Assembly (NCBI RefSeq): GCF_040436345.1
Contig: NC_133238.1
Span: forward strand, 1,835,267 to 1,899,266
From: Pagrus major
Taxonomy: Eukaryota; Chordata; Actinopteri; Spariformes; Sparidae
Reading direction: 5' to 3'
Length of the DNA: 64,000 bases
A program made the position numbers and the translations under genes. The notes beneath the pieces were generated by a model, which saw only the letters and a list, made by a program, of their open reading frames with translations, ran no database searches and was not told the DNA's origin. Shown here piece after piece: positions 16,511-28,167 of this stretch; positions within the stretch are counted from its first letter, which is position 1; every line of letters starts with the position of its first letter.

Positions 16511-16667
16511 GGGTCCAGGGCGGCATTCCGAAGGGCCGCCATTCCGGCCCTTAATTATTTTTGAAAAAAGGTCGCCATTCCGAACCTGAAACCCTAACTT
16601 TAACCATAACCCGGTCGGAATGGCGGACCGTCGGAATGGCGGTCCTTCGGAACGGGTGTCGCCCCCC
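16511..16667. mobile_element. 157-bp foldback MITE with 9-bp target duplication
   Basis: The segment is flanked by exact direct repeats TTTAGTAAC (16,502-16,510 and 16,668-16,676). Its ends are imperfect inverted repeats made of GGCGGCATTCCGAAGG / CCTTCGGAACGGG-type blocks, with repeated GGAATGGCGG units inside. A 9-bp duplication is usual for Mutator-like elements, so a MULE-derived MITE is the best guess. It is nested in the 15,955-19,510 element. Confidence 0.8.
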
Positions 16668-16899
16668 TTTAGTAACTTACTGTGACAATTAGCTTTTTGT
16701 GAGAAAGGAAAATCAAACTTACTGTTTTTAATTAACATGCTGCAGAACAGCAGCAGTCTAGTTTGCATGAGTGAACACAAAACAAGTATGCAATTGTTTT
16801 TCTGAACAACGTAAAACTTGAGTTTTAACAGTTTGAATAAGAATAGTCACTGAGTGAGTTTGTAAATAAGTGAATGCATGTTTGAATGTGTGTGTGTGT

Positions 16900-18690
16900 G
16901 TGTGAGATCAAAGTCCCACTTGAAGTCACTGAGCTTCTTGATCAGTGTGCAGACATGCAGATTAATTGATGTTGCCCTCTTTTTAACCATCTTCCCACAC
17001 TTCTTGCTGTGCACCTTCTCATGGCTTGCTTTTGTGCCCCTCTCAGGATTAATGTCAATGCAGGCTCTGAAAAACAATGCAAAACGACACAAATATTTTT
17101 CTTTTAGGTGACATCATTGTATGAAAGAGACATATCAAGAGCCTATTCAGTATAATTCACGCCGATAATCAAGTTTAAAAGAAGAATATGATGGAAATGA
17201 AATAGAGGCAGCAGTAATGATGGTAGTTGCTCTTCTTGTGTCAGAGGCACCAGTGGTTTTCACTAGGTTATTAGACAATGGCAATGTGTGAAGAACAGTC
17301 AATGACGTCATGTTCTGTAGTACAGTCTGTGTGAAAAAGTGCCTACATCTGAATGAACTCCAGTATGCATGCTGCCTCAGGTTGATACTGAAAGTTGAAG
17401 TTGTAGTAGGATGCAAAGAGTACTGCAAGCCCAAGCACAAAGGACGTTCCTTCACACAGCACCTCTTTTTCTATGCACATCATCCATCGCTGGTTTGTCT
17501 GTGTCACTGGACCTGAAAAAAACATTAGAAATTAGTTAAAAGAAAAGGGAAAAAATTATATAATCAATCTCTTCTGATTGGTTATGTTTGTATGACGTAA
17601 GTCAGTTACTTCAAATTTAAGTCTGACAATATGAAAAAGAACATGTTTGATCATAATATTGCCTCAATAAGACAATACAACAGTTACTGTAAAACTATAG
17701 AATATATATAACAGTCAAAACCATAAATACAACAATAAACATTTGATAATAAGTATATTTTTGCTGTTTCCATTGTTCTGTATTGTTGGCAATTATACAT
17801 AATTTAGATCTCTGCTTTTTAAACTCTAAATGCTGAATTAAACCATAATGACCTAAATGAATGTGTATGTTGCATTTGCTTTTTTACCTGGTATGGTAAA
17901 AATGAATCTGACTTAAAGTTCCAGTCAAGTAATTTAATTTGTAAACAAAGAGTGTAGCTGTACATGTTTTATTCACATCGAAAATCACATACTTACCAGC
18001 CACAATCAAATGTGGGGTGTCAGGCAGTGGGACAGTCAACTGCACAATGGCTGATGTGGCAGACATCTTTTAAAAAAGCACAGTTTAAGGTAAAACAAGC
18101 CAAACTGTTTAAGAAGAGGGATTCATCAGCACCCTCAGGAAAAACATCTGATTGCTCTTCCTCTATATCAACATCATCCAGAACATTCTCTTGTATAGTA
18201 CTCAAGTTCTCTGCTTGTTCCCCCAAATACTCTGCCTGTGAACCTGTTCCTGTGAGTTCTTGATACATGGGATGAAAACGTAGACACCACAAGGGATGTT
18301 TTGTCACAGTTTCTAAATGGACAAGAAATGAACTGACTGAAATGGACTGCCCTCCCTAATGTGTTCCTTTTAAGTGACACAGTAAATTGGAAGTACTGCC
18401 ACACCTTGCAGTGCAAAAATCCACATGACAAGACATTGTGCCATTAACAATGCATTGACCTGAAAATCCACTTTCATCTGAGGCCTTTAGACGGGTGATC
18501 TCTGTACACGTGTTTTTAAAACACTTATTTTTTCTAAATATGCGGTTGCAATCAGGTAGAGCACATTTGAAGGTCAAGTTTTGGACATTCTTAGGAATTT
18601 TCATATGCCTCACAAATGCAAATTTTGTTTCACAGTTATGACCACATAGTTCGCAATGAAACATTTTGGATGATGAAATGAAAATCAAGC
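16900..18690 (-). pseudogene. spliced transposon gene pieces: zinc-finger N-terminus and SAMD3-like C-terminus
   Basis: On the minus strand, 18,664-18,360 encodes cysteine/histidine-rich sequence starting MFHCELCGHNCETKFAFVRH, and 18,340-18,270 gives another finger (CPFRNCDKTSLVVSTFSSHV). Further down, MSATSAIVQLTVPLPDTPHL (18,066-17,995) ends at a GTAAGT donor. GPVTQTNQRWMMCIEKEVLC and following residues (17,515-17,340) and RACIDINPERGTKASHEKVH with a tail (17,066-16,905) form the C-terminal exons. The last pieces resemble a multicopy fish protein often labelled SAMD3-like. The middle of the gene is missing and frames shift, so it is not functional. The function of the family is not known to me. 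Confidence 0.55.
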
Positions 18691-19512
18691 ATTTAGGTGA
18701 GAGACAATTTGTCATAAATAAAAATGCTTAATAAATTGTAATTTATTTTCTTATTATTCTTTTGCAGGTAAGATATTGTTTGGTCAAGAAACCTAACTTG
18801 GTGACAACTGTAACCTAATTAATTTAAAAAAAACTTTACATTAGCTAACTCTGCAACAGTTTGGCACAATCAACAAAAGATTCTAGAAGGTTCTCAGGGG
18901 AAAAAAACTGTACACTGTGGCTCTTTTTGCCAATGTGGAGAAAACAAAGCACTAGTTTTTATGTACTACCTCACATTTGTCAGTATGAGATAAAATGCTA
19001 ACATGCACGTAATTTTAGCTAACTAGAATCGAATTCTACTGGAGTAAGCCTCACAATTATGTATTTACTTGATAATGTGATAATGTTATGCCATAGCATA
19101 ACATTTTTACAGTTTAAGGCAGAATACAAATGGTGACTTACTTGATGGAAGTGCCTTATAAATGCAGGTTGAAGTGTGGCCGTGTATTTGTGGCGACAGA
19201 GACTTGCTGGCAGATGCGCTTCAAAGTTGAAAAATGAAATGCAAGCTGCAAAAACAACTTTTGCCAGAAAATAAAAAGCTCCTGTCACGTCAGTTGATTT
19301 TTAAATGAGCTCCCACACGTTTTTCACCTTCCCAAGATGCTCAGCTCTTTACAGTAAAATTACAGTAAATTCCTGTAAATAATGGTACTCTCTTAAAGTG
19401 CTGTAATTTTTCCCAGATTGTCTTGCAGTTTACAGTATGATACTGTAAGGCATTAATGCAGCATAATACTGTTAAGATTTAACTGTAAATTTACATCAAA
19501 GTCTACAGTGTA

Positions 19513-20905
19513 GAAGAGGTCGAGGGGGAAGATTCACCTGATATGGGGGACTCATTTTGGCATTTTCTTGAAAGAGAGCCCAATGTGCCTGGTACCAAGG
19601 GGTTGGTGATGGGAAGAAGCAAAGAGGCGTGTGGACTGGGGGGCTTCTTCAGCCTGTTCTATGGAAGTTTGGGAGTTGAGATCTGACACTGCTGCAAGAT
19701 TGACTGCAGATGTCGACATCAGGTGTTGGCTGTTAACTGATGAGGAGGCAGATGAGTCTGGTCCCGGGTGGATACTGATGCTTGGTAGCAGGGATGATGA
19801 ACCCTCTACCTCCTGGAAGACCAGATCTGCCATTGGCTCTTGTTTCCCAGTAGCTGCGTGAGGGGGGGGGATGCTCGCCAGCAGGTTATCCAGGCGGTTC
19901 CCTGTCTCCTGTAGTGTCATCAGTGTCATCTCCATCTTTGAGCTGGAGTCAGGTTTGGCAGGGTCGTCGGCTTGAAGCAAGGCAGGGAGGCCCATTGTGG
20001 AGGCAGAGGAGTTGGACACTTCGTCAACCTCAGATAGCTCAGCGCTCCAGTCCAACACTTGTGCCCCCTCTTGGACTTCCTCCTCCAGGTCCAGCACCGG
20101 CTCTTCACTTAGCTTTTGGAGGGCAGTGCTTGGTGGCTGCTGCACTTGGGTGAAAACCCTGTTGACAATCAGGTGCCCATTCCACACACAAACCATGTGT
20201 TCCTGGCTTAAAGATACAGTTGATCTGAGTGTGGATAGTTTCACATGGTTGGAATACGCTTGAGGGCAGTCTTTAAAGTGATGGTTGGCTGAGAAGCAGA
20301 CGTTGCATTTCACCGGGGTTGGACATTGTGTTGTTGTGTGGTCTATGGCTTTGCAGTTCCTGCAATGTCCATGGTGCATGCAGCAGCCAGGTGTTCTAGG
20401 CTGCCGCATTTCCGGCATTCTTTGGGCTGACCAGCGTAGAATACAGACCCTCTGAAGCCTGGAAGATACTGGATGACCCCTTGTCGTCTTATGAGACGAA
20501 CCTGGAATTGTCTGGTGCCGGTCTTGATTCCACATCTTGTTTTCTGACTCTCTCAGAAAAGATCATGACATGGACAGTTTTCAGGTCTCTCTGCTCAGGG
20601 TATAAGATGATCTTCTTGAAACTTGGTGCATGGTGCTTTTTCTTGTTCTCAAACTTCTCGAGGCAACTTTCATAGTGTTGCGTGGTGGTGAATATCACCT
20701 CAAAGATCTTCTTTCCGGGAAAGGCAAATACATACTCAAGCTGATTGGTGGAAAAGCTATTTTTGCAGGATTTGTCTACTGAACTGTAACCGGTCCATCT
20801 GTAGATCTTCCAAAAGATCAAACCGGACAGCATTCCTCTGGTTGGCTTGATTAGGTGCTGATGCCATATTGGTCCTCTGGCCAGGATGGAGTCTGCTTGG
20901 TATAG
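19513..20905 (-). mobile_element. Tx1-clade LINE fragment, ORF1 only
   Basis: Reading 3' from about 20,870 on the minus strand, the start NAVRFDLLEDLQMDRLQFSR parallels the N-terminus of the Keno-like ORF1 ([20 protein letters not shown]). It is followed by LEYVFAFPGKKIFEVIFTTT, then CCHC knuckles CRNCKAIDHTTTQC and CNVCFSANHHFKDC near 20,270-20,360, and an acidic, Ser-rich C-terminus ending at 19,552. At least two frame changes break it, including one across the first knuckle. No ORF2 follows, so only the 5' third of a LINE is left. It is a different family from the Keno-like copies. Confidence 0.75.
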
Positions 20906-21275
20906 GTGTCACAACCTGGCTCAACAGTATGTGACAAAAGAGGGAGACCACACATAGTCTGTAAATAATGTAAAAGGTTTTAATTAACTAAATGAAATAA
21001 GCAATATAATTATGTCCATCAGTTGATCAGTGTTTGGAACACAAAATAGAAACAAATAATAATGTCAGTCGGCAGGTCAGGGTAAGAGAGTGAGAGGATC
21101 CTGCAGGTCTGGTTTATAGCCACCTGAGCCCAGCCTGCTCAGGTGTGTTGCATCACTGAGGACCCAGCTCCACCCATCAACTTCCTGAAACCAAGGAAAG
21201 ACACAGCCAACAGAGGACAGAGTAGGACCAACCCTGAGGCCATCACACTCCCCCCCCCACAAAACAGGGTTCCTG
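20906..21275. other. unclassified interspersed-repeat-like sequence
   Basis: Sequence between two LINE 5' ends, with a CACCTGAGCCCAGCCTGCTC block and a C10 run at 21,249. It looks repetitive in style, but I could not assign a family or ends. Confidence 0.3.
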
Positions 21276-21279
21276 GACT

Positions 21280-22235
21280 TCCGGTTGGCAGCCACATGGA
21301 GTAGACACAAGAATTTGCGCTCCAGCTTACTTTTCATTTTGTTCACTCCTTTACCTCTTAATTCGACAAATTCCAAAGTGTTACACAGAACACCCATCCT
21401 ATCCTTTGACTACTTTTGTCGTAAAATGGCATCAAAGAGTGGCAAATCTGGGACAAAAGACGACTCGGCGGCTAGCATAACAATGGAGGCTATCTCCGTG
21501 TTACTCGACCAGCTCCACGAGGCACTAGCAGCTGACTTCAGGACCTCATTTAGCCTACTGGAAACCAAATTTGAGTAAGTCCGGTCGACAGTGGAGGATC
21601 ACGGTCAACACCTGCCCTCTCTAGAGCTTGCTTCAGATGACCTGAGCCAGCGAGTCAGTGAACTTGAAAATATCTGCTCCAGCCTCCATGAAAACAACTC
21701 CAAGCTAACGGGTAAAGTCGCGGACTTGGAAGGTCGGAGCAGGCAGCAAAACTTATGCATCCTGGGTCTGGCGGAATCGGTCGAAGGCGGGCACCCAACA
21801 GACTTCTTCTCTGGTCTGCTGTGCGAGGTTTTCAGAGAGGGGACGCTCTCTTCCCCGACGGAGATCAATCGAGCCCATTGCTCCCTAGCAGCTAAACCAG
21901 CCCCGGGACAGAGACCGCGCCCAGTCATCATCCGTCTGCACCACTACAAGATAAAAAATCTTCTGATCCGGGAGGCTAGGTCGAGAGGGAAACTGGATTA
22001 CCGCGGCAACAGATTCGTATTGTGGAGGATTACTGCCCTGAAGTTTTGAGCCAGCATTCCGAGTACAGGGAGGTAATGACGGAGCTATACAACCGCGGAC
22101 TCTGGCCATCTCTGCTGTGCCCTGTGCGGTTCCGCATCACACTTTCCGGTGGGGAAAAGAAGTGGCTACGCTCAGCTGATGAAGCGCGGAAATACATTGA
22201 CAAGCCTCCCCGCTACATCTACATAAATGCTTAAT
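21280..22235 (+). mobile_element. L1-like LINE fragment, ORF1 only
   Basis: ORF1 begins at ATG 21,426 (MASKSGKSGTKDDSAASITM). A coiled-coil stretch (LASDDLSQRVSELENICSSL) is followed by the RRM-like block SRQQNLCILGLAESVEGGHP and the C-terminal block PRPVIIRLHHYKIKNLLIRE, the order seen in L1 ORF1p. That protein binds RNA and forms trimers in the LINE particle. An in-frame TAA at 21,576 and a frame problem near 22,045 break it, and the last block continues to 22,234 in another frame. No ORF2 follows. The 145 bp before the ATG are probably 5' UTR. Confidence 0.8.
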
Positions 22236-22239
22236 GACT

Positions 22240-22812
22240 GTGTGGTTGACCGGGCATTATTACCGTACTTGTAATTTCTCTGTCATCCACCGTGCACCTG
22301 CCGGGTGACACGGACTGGCCCTCACTGTCACGGTCACAGGGGCTGCTTACTCAGCCAGCAAACTTGTGAGTAGCCACCTGTCTCTGCTTTAACTATTTAC
22401 CTTCACAGAAAAGACTTTTGGTAGAGCTTACTTCTCTTTAATGTGACTCAATTGTACTTTCCAGTGTCGCATAAGAAATACTGAAAGGAGCTACTTTGCC
22501 CCCACTTTATATGGTTGTGTTCCCAACAAAGTTAAATGTTTATTTAGGAGTGTATTTCTCCATACAGACACACTTCACAGACGTTCTTCACTCATAGTCC
22601 TTACTTGTGGAATTTTTTTTTTGCCTCACACTACATGTTTTTAGCTGTAACTAGAAAAGGGGACTTTAAAGAAATCAACACAAAATTAGATTATTGGGCA
22701 CATTTATCAATATTGACAATACTTATTGTGTAGTGTAATAGGTTACAAAACCTTCAAAACCTTACAAAGAAAATTCAATTGTTCTGTTAATTCCTCCATA
22801 ACTGTGATTTCA
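22240..22812. other. no recognisable feature
   Basis: AT-rich sequence between the L1 fragment and the integrase gene. It may contain 5' exons or the left end of the integrase element, but I could not identify them. Confidence 0.45.
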
Positions 22813-22813
22813 G

Positions 22814-23685
22814 AGTACGAGCTGACCAGGGAGTGGAGAATGTGGACATTGCCCGGTTTATGTTCACTGTCTGTGGCAACGATCGGGGAAGTTTCATCTC
22901 GGGGAAAAAGTGTCCACAATCAAAGGTACAATCACTCTGTCTTTCACATATTAACACAATATCATGTTTTCCTTCATGGTAATGCAATTTTTTTTTTGTT
23001 GTCGTGACCCTCCATAGGATAGAGCGGTTATGGCAAGATGTGTGGATCTCTGTATCATCAAAATATTACAACCTTCTACACTCTCTTGAAGAAAATTACT
23101 TCCTGGACATCTCGTGTACAGACGACATATTCTGTGTCCATTACGCATTTCTTCAAAGACTCAAAAAAGATTTGGAGATCTTCACTGAAGGCTGGAACCA
23201 CCATCCACTCCGCACTGCGGGAAACCGGAGTCCGATACAGATGTGGGAAACTGGACAGATGCTGAACAACAGCAATGTCCATTCTGAGAACCTTGCAGTA
23301 AGTGTTTTCTCTACAGTACGTTTCTGGATAAAAAAAACACCCAAAACACAAGGATTGAATTTAGTTTAATAGGCAAAGATACCTTGAATGTACAGTAAAT
23401 AACATAACCATATAATCTGTAATGATCTTGTATAAACTGAAATACTTTCTTTTGATACATTTATAGGACCTTCAAGAGCCAGACATTGATTGGGAGACCG
23501 TGGTTGACTACAATGGCAATGACTCTGAAACTGGCGTTGTTTTGCCTGAATACGAGTGCCCTCTGACGGAGGAGGAGATGGATAAACTCCAAACTTTAAT
23601 TGATCCTACTGACCCAAATTTTACCGATGAACAGCTATACATTGTCTGCTATGAACATATAAAACGACTGCGGACACAAACTTAA
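22814..23685 (+). pseudogene. DDE integrase-like transposase, C-terminal exons
   Basis: Three exons are visible. Exon 22,814-22,925 holds RADQGVENVDIARFMF (catalytic Asp). Exon 23,018-23,297 starts RIERLWQDVW (catalytic Glu, about 34 residues after the Asp) and continues to NHHPLRTAGNRSPIQMWETG. The last exon, from about 23,468 to 23,685, ends with EEEMDKLQTLIDPTDPNF and a stop. Introns have GT-AG borders. The first exon shows a one-base frame change in an A-run just before its 3' end, and upstream exons including the first catalytic Asp were not found, so this copy is dead. The family is a multicopy fish integrase-core protein carried by DNA transposons; IS3EU-type is my tentative label. Its stop lies 5 bp from the stop of the convergent HECT-like gene. 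Confidence 0.75.
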
Positions 23686-23690
23686 CCATC

Positions 23691-25920
23691 TTAATAGCAG
23701 CTAAATTCATAGCCATGGACAATGGCCTGAGAGAGTACAGTTTTGAACTGTGCATATGTACTCAGGTGTGCAACTGGGAATGTCACTGAGCGGGAACATG
23801 CATTAATCACAGGATAGCAGATGGTATGATTTGCACCAGAACGAACCTAGCAGTCATGGTCAAATTCCATGACTATTTTGAAATCTTCCCGTTCTGCGTG
23901 ACTTAATGGGATATGAGACTGTCCTGTCAGCCACTGGCAGAACTTGTCAACATTAATATGCATGTCATTTTTCTGTTTTTCTGCCTCGTCAACATTTTCA
24001 TCTTCACCCATAGTCTCTTCAGGCATGTCTTCTCTGTTGTTTTCATCCTCTGCTGAAAAAGTGATATGAAAACATTGTTAGCCAAGTTCATTTTAAGGCT
24101 CATTACAAGTATTGTTACTTGTCAATAAGAACTTTTCAATCAAATTAAAGATCCTTTTTTGATGTAGAAACAGGAAGTGTTATGATTGCATTGGCGATTA
24201 AAAAAACACATCATAGTTTAAGCAACACCACAGCTAATACGATTATCATCTAAATATTGATGATGATTGATAAGTAAAAGACTTGAAAATATATGTAATC
24301 CCCCAATTATTTGCTTTTTCTCCAAGAATAAATAACTTCTTATAAACTGTACTTTGTAAGTTTTCAAGGTGAAGCAACATTTTTAATTTTAACAAATTAT
24401 TCACCTTCATCCTCCATGTCTTGTACAAAGTCCTGCAGAAAGTTGACGACTGTGGACTCTCTCTGATGCCTCATTGTACCCATCTCACTGAAGACAGGTG
24501 ACAGTGACTTCACTAGAAAGTCAGCATCCACCTTAAGTTTTCAAAAAAGAAGAAAGTCATGAAAGTTCATTTTGAAAAATATTTCTTAAATGATTCAATG
24601 CAGATTATCTTTTAATGGACATTATGTATTATTTGCCGTGCAAAAAGATCCAGGAACAAAGAGCTGTCTGCAGATGTCCTTTTCTTGCTGGACCAAGCTG
24701 AGGAGGTCATATAGTTTCATTCCAGAGGAGATTTGTTGCAGCATGGGAAGTAACCTCACTGTAGAGTGTAGGACTACAGAGCTGTAACAAAAATAGCAAA
24801 TTGAATACAGTTTAAAAAAGTACAGTCCTAGAAGTTGAACCTACACTGAAAGAAATGTCCTACCGCACAATGTCTTCCTTTCTGTGGATGGACACAGGCC
24901 CTGTGCGTCCACATGATAAGATCCTGTCCGTGCACTCCATCAGGGTTTCATTGTCAGCTGCCTCAATCTTTGAAAAGTACATAAGTAATAATGATATCAC
25001 AACAATATACAAAACCTAAACATGAAATGATTCAGAATGCATTTTTCCCACATTTAAATGAGCTACCTCTTTTTTTATTAGTTCCATCAGCTCAGCGTCC
25101 GCAACGTCCTTTTCAGTTATTGATCCCTGGTCAAGTTCTCCAGTGGATATGTACCCGTAACACCACTGCATTAAAAAGTTTGGTGGTGGTCCACCCTGTG
25201 CAAGACTGACGGCAAATATCTCTCCAACAGTCCTGTGATCCCAAAACAAAAAAAAAAACATGCTATTACTTATACAATAATACTGCACAATGGGTAATCT
25301 GAAAGATGTTAAAATGACTGCACAATGGGTAATCTGAAAGATGTTAAAATGACAACAGTTAATGTTAATCTTTTTGAAATAATATACTTCTTACAAGAGT
25401 ATCCATGTGAATGTGAAAAGACTGAGTGTATAGAAAAGCATTGCTGTAGTTTCACTTTATAGGCCTCTTTTTTACAACCTACTTGAAGTTGTATTTTTCA
25501 AAGTCTGTCATTGAGTACTTTGGTACTTTGCCACCTCCTCTCTATCCCTGCCAGCATTTCTTTTCAGAAAAGGGAGCTACAAATTGGTCAGCATAGAATA
25601 TGGAAGTAACGATCATCTACATGACCAATATAACCAAAATTTGTTAAGACTGATGACATGTCACCACACATTTATTTTGAAGGTCAAAAAAGAAAAACAT
25701 ACCAGTTAAAAATTCCTTTCTCAGAGCCCCACTGTCAATACCAGCCTCTCCTATAAATGAAACTCTGAGGGGATTTTTGGGAGAAGATTTCTTTTGTCGC
25801 TGCCACTGTTTCATGCCTCTATCCAGCATCTGGTCCCTGGTCATGCAGATGCTGAAAATTGCTGCTTCATCCACCCTTTTAGCTATGCTTTGGATGACGT
25901 CAGCAATGCTTATAATATTG
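23691..25920 (-). pseudogene. HECT ubiquitin-ligase-like gene (G2E3-like), broken
   Basis: Minus-strand exons read in order: KNPLRVSFIGEAGIDSGALR (about 25,920-25,703); KVPKYSMTDFEKYNFK near 25,540-25,487; TVGEIFAVSLAQGGPPPNFL (about 25,236-25,060); ETLMECTDRILSCGRTGPVS near 24,960; LHSTVRLLPMLQQISSGMKL near 24,770; DADFLVKSLSPVFSEMGTMR near 24,520; and a last exon with KFCQWLTGQSHIPLSHAERE that ends at 23,691. These match the HECT-like half of fish G2/M-phase E3 ligase-like proteins, a large family in fish genomes. Two in-frame stops interrupt exons, and the upstream half is missing. The tail-to-tail 5-bp spacing with the integrase suggests that both belong to one transposon. Confidence 0.72.
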
Positions 25921-25924
25921 GGAA

Positions 25925-26534
25925 AAAAGAAAAAAATACATTTCAGTCAGACAACTCTGGATTGAGTTCAATATTTTCTATTGAGCCTAAACATTTTGCA
26001 TAGCTGAAGCAGAGCATAAATAATTATAGCATGGCTGAAGCAGGTTTGGCATCTGGCTCTGTCTCAAGTTATTCATTTCCTGAAAAATGATCACAATGAT
26101 TACAGGGAATCAATAGCAGAGCCCTGTAGGGGATGTAGGGAATTTTAGAAACAGAGTCCACAGGAGTATGCTGGGGAGGTGTTGAGATTAAAACACCTCA
26201 TGGGAAGCCAGAGCAGCAGCAATGAGCAGTAGCAGCAGTGGCAACAGAGCGGCAGTGATTGCAGAAGCAGAGTGGCAGTGACAGCAGAGTAGTAGTAGTC
26301 ATGAACAGGTAAGCAGGGGGTTTAAATATCCCACCCTAATCAGATGAGGAGAGCATGTGACTGATCAGCTGATCAGGATTGGCACAGCTTGTGTTGTCTG
26401 CCTGATTTAGCTCTGCAGGATTCACATCATTCAACAGTTTATTAACAATTAACAATTACCTGAACTTTAAGAAGGATTTTTTTGAAGTACCTTTTAATCT
26501 CTTGGTGTCTGCGTCGTTTAGGGTATATCTCTGT
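25925..26534. other. no recognisable gene; AGCAG-rich patch
   Basis: Contains a short purine-rich, AGCAGYRG-type degenerate repeat at about 26,210-26,300. Otherwise nothing was recognised. Confidence 0.45.
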
Positions 26535-26542
26535 CCCATCGG

Positions 26543-27872
26543 CAGAGGTGTCAAGTAACGAAGTACAAATACTTTGTTACCTTACTTAAGTAGAAATTTG
26601 GGGTATCTATACTTTACTGGAGTAATTATTTTTCAGCCGGCTTTGTTACTTCTACTCCTTACATTTTCACGCAATTATCTGTACTTTCTACTCCTTACAT
26701 TTTAAAAATAGCCTCGTTACTCGTGAAATTTCGCTGACTGTTTGTCGTGGTGAAGACTTCAGTGAACTTTCCCCCATAACCAGCCTCCCTCCCCGCAAGT
26801 GATAGAGTCAGACAGTGTCCCGTTTACTGATGGCGATTATGTAATGAAGAGAAAAATGTAACTTTGTCATTTTCCAGGATGTTTGGTGGGTCAGGATCCC
26901 AATCACAACACATTATAACAGAATCCGTATGATTATAAACAGGAGGACACCGGGGGAAACACTTTGAAAAAAACACACACGTCATCATCATGACATGTAC
27001 CGTCACGCCTCTTTTGGAGCCGCGGCACCGGCTTTCTGTGTAAATTACACTCTTTTACACTCTTTTTTGGATGTACTTTAAAAAAAACTGTTTTCTAATG
27101 TAACATTAACTTGATATTGGTATTAAAAAATGTTTTAATACATAATCCATGTCTTATTATAAATTAGGATGTTATGGTATCAATCTGAAAGGTAAAACCA
27201 TCGAATTTTACTCAATGGACTTTGTGCCCTGCCTTGGTGCCCCTAAAAAAAAAAAAAAAAAAAAGTGAAGGCCAAATGGCCTTGCCCCTAAAATGACGAA
27301 ATTCCAACCCTGTCCGACACCCTATTGGTTTGTACGCGATCCATCGCCCCTGTACATGACACAAATCACGTCACACTCCAGCAAGGACATAGCAGACTTT
27401 ATGTATGTAGCCTAGTACGAAGATGTCCATGGCAGAGACTCAAGAGAATTCGAGCAAAATGTCACAGATGTTAATGCTCAGTAGTACACATATATGGCTC
27501 TTTAATGTATTTGCATTATACTAAAATGCGTTCATTTACAATGGGCATATATGAGGCTGAAACAGGTAGCCTAGTGCATCCCAAATTTTTCAACATTAAC
27601 ATTTTAATATAACATTATAGTCATTATGGCCTTTAGAAAAATGTTTTTTTGGGGAGGTGGGGTAGTGCACTATAGGCCCCTGTGGCGTGGCCTAAGCTTT
27701 TGTCCTTAATGGCATTTTTTCCCCATACATTACTTTTCCTTTTCATACTTTAAGTAGTTTTGAAACCAGTACTTTTCCACTTTTACTTGAGTAAAAACTA
27801 CAGAAGTATTTTTAAACCCTATTATCTTTACTTCTACCTGAGTAATGAATGTGAATACTTTTGACACCTCTG
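26543..27872. mobile_element. non-autonomous hAT element with 8-bp target duplication
   Basis: The ends are inverted repeats beginning CAGAGGTGTCAA (left 26,543; right ending TTGACACCTCTG at 27,872). They are flanked by CCCATCGG (26,535-26,542) and CCCATCAG (27,873-27,880), an 8-bp duplication with one change. Both the 8-bp duplication and the CAGAGGTG terminus fit hAT. Sub-terminal regions are rich in AAGTA/TACTT motifs in both orientations. No transposase frame is present in its 1,330 bp. Confidence 0.88.
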
Positions 27873-28167
27873 CCCATCAGTGTCCTCATCATCTGAAACT
27901 AAATTGATGGCCTTGGTTTCGTCACAAGCTCTGTAGGAACACATGTGACAAAGGCCGTGTCCAAATTCAGGGGCTGCAGCCCAGGAAGGGCGCATTTCAA
28001 GGCCAATTACGTCACAACGCTGCGCGAAGGCTGTCCAAATTCATAGGCTGCGCCACATGCAGCCCACAAATGCAGCCTTCCCCGCCCTCGTTTAGGAGGA
28101 CGCACCGCTACCATCCTTCGCGGCCCTATAAATCCCAAGCGCCTTTGCGCGCCGCAGCTCAGTAACG

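Larger units (their letters stand above)
15955..19510 (-). mobile_element. decayed DNA transposon with long AT-rich inverted ends
   Basis: The left end near 15,955 (TACACTTTAAAACTTTTCAG, then TGTAAATTTACAT) is an imperfect inverted copy of the right end near 19,510 (ATTTACATCAAAGTCTACAG, then TGTAG). Both continue inward for 150-250 bp as TACTGTAAT / TTTACAG-rich sequence. Spliced minus-strand gene pieces lie between (separate entry). I cannot place the superfamily with confidence and did not find a clear target duplication. Confidence 0.65.

Noticed and set aside
20906-21275. Solitary LTR of a retroelement
   Set aside because: I found no paired terminal motif, target duplication or polyadenylation layout. 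It was left unclassified.
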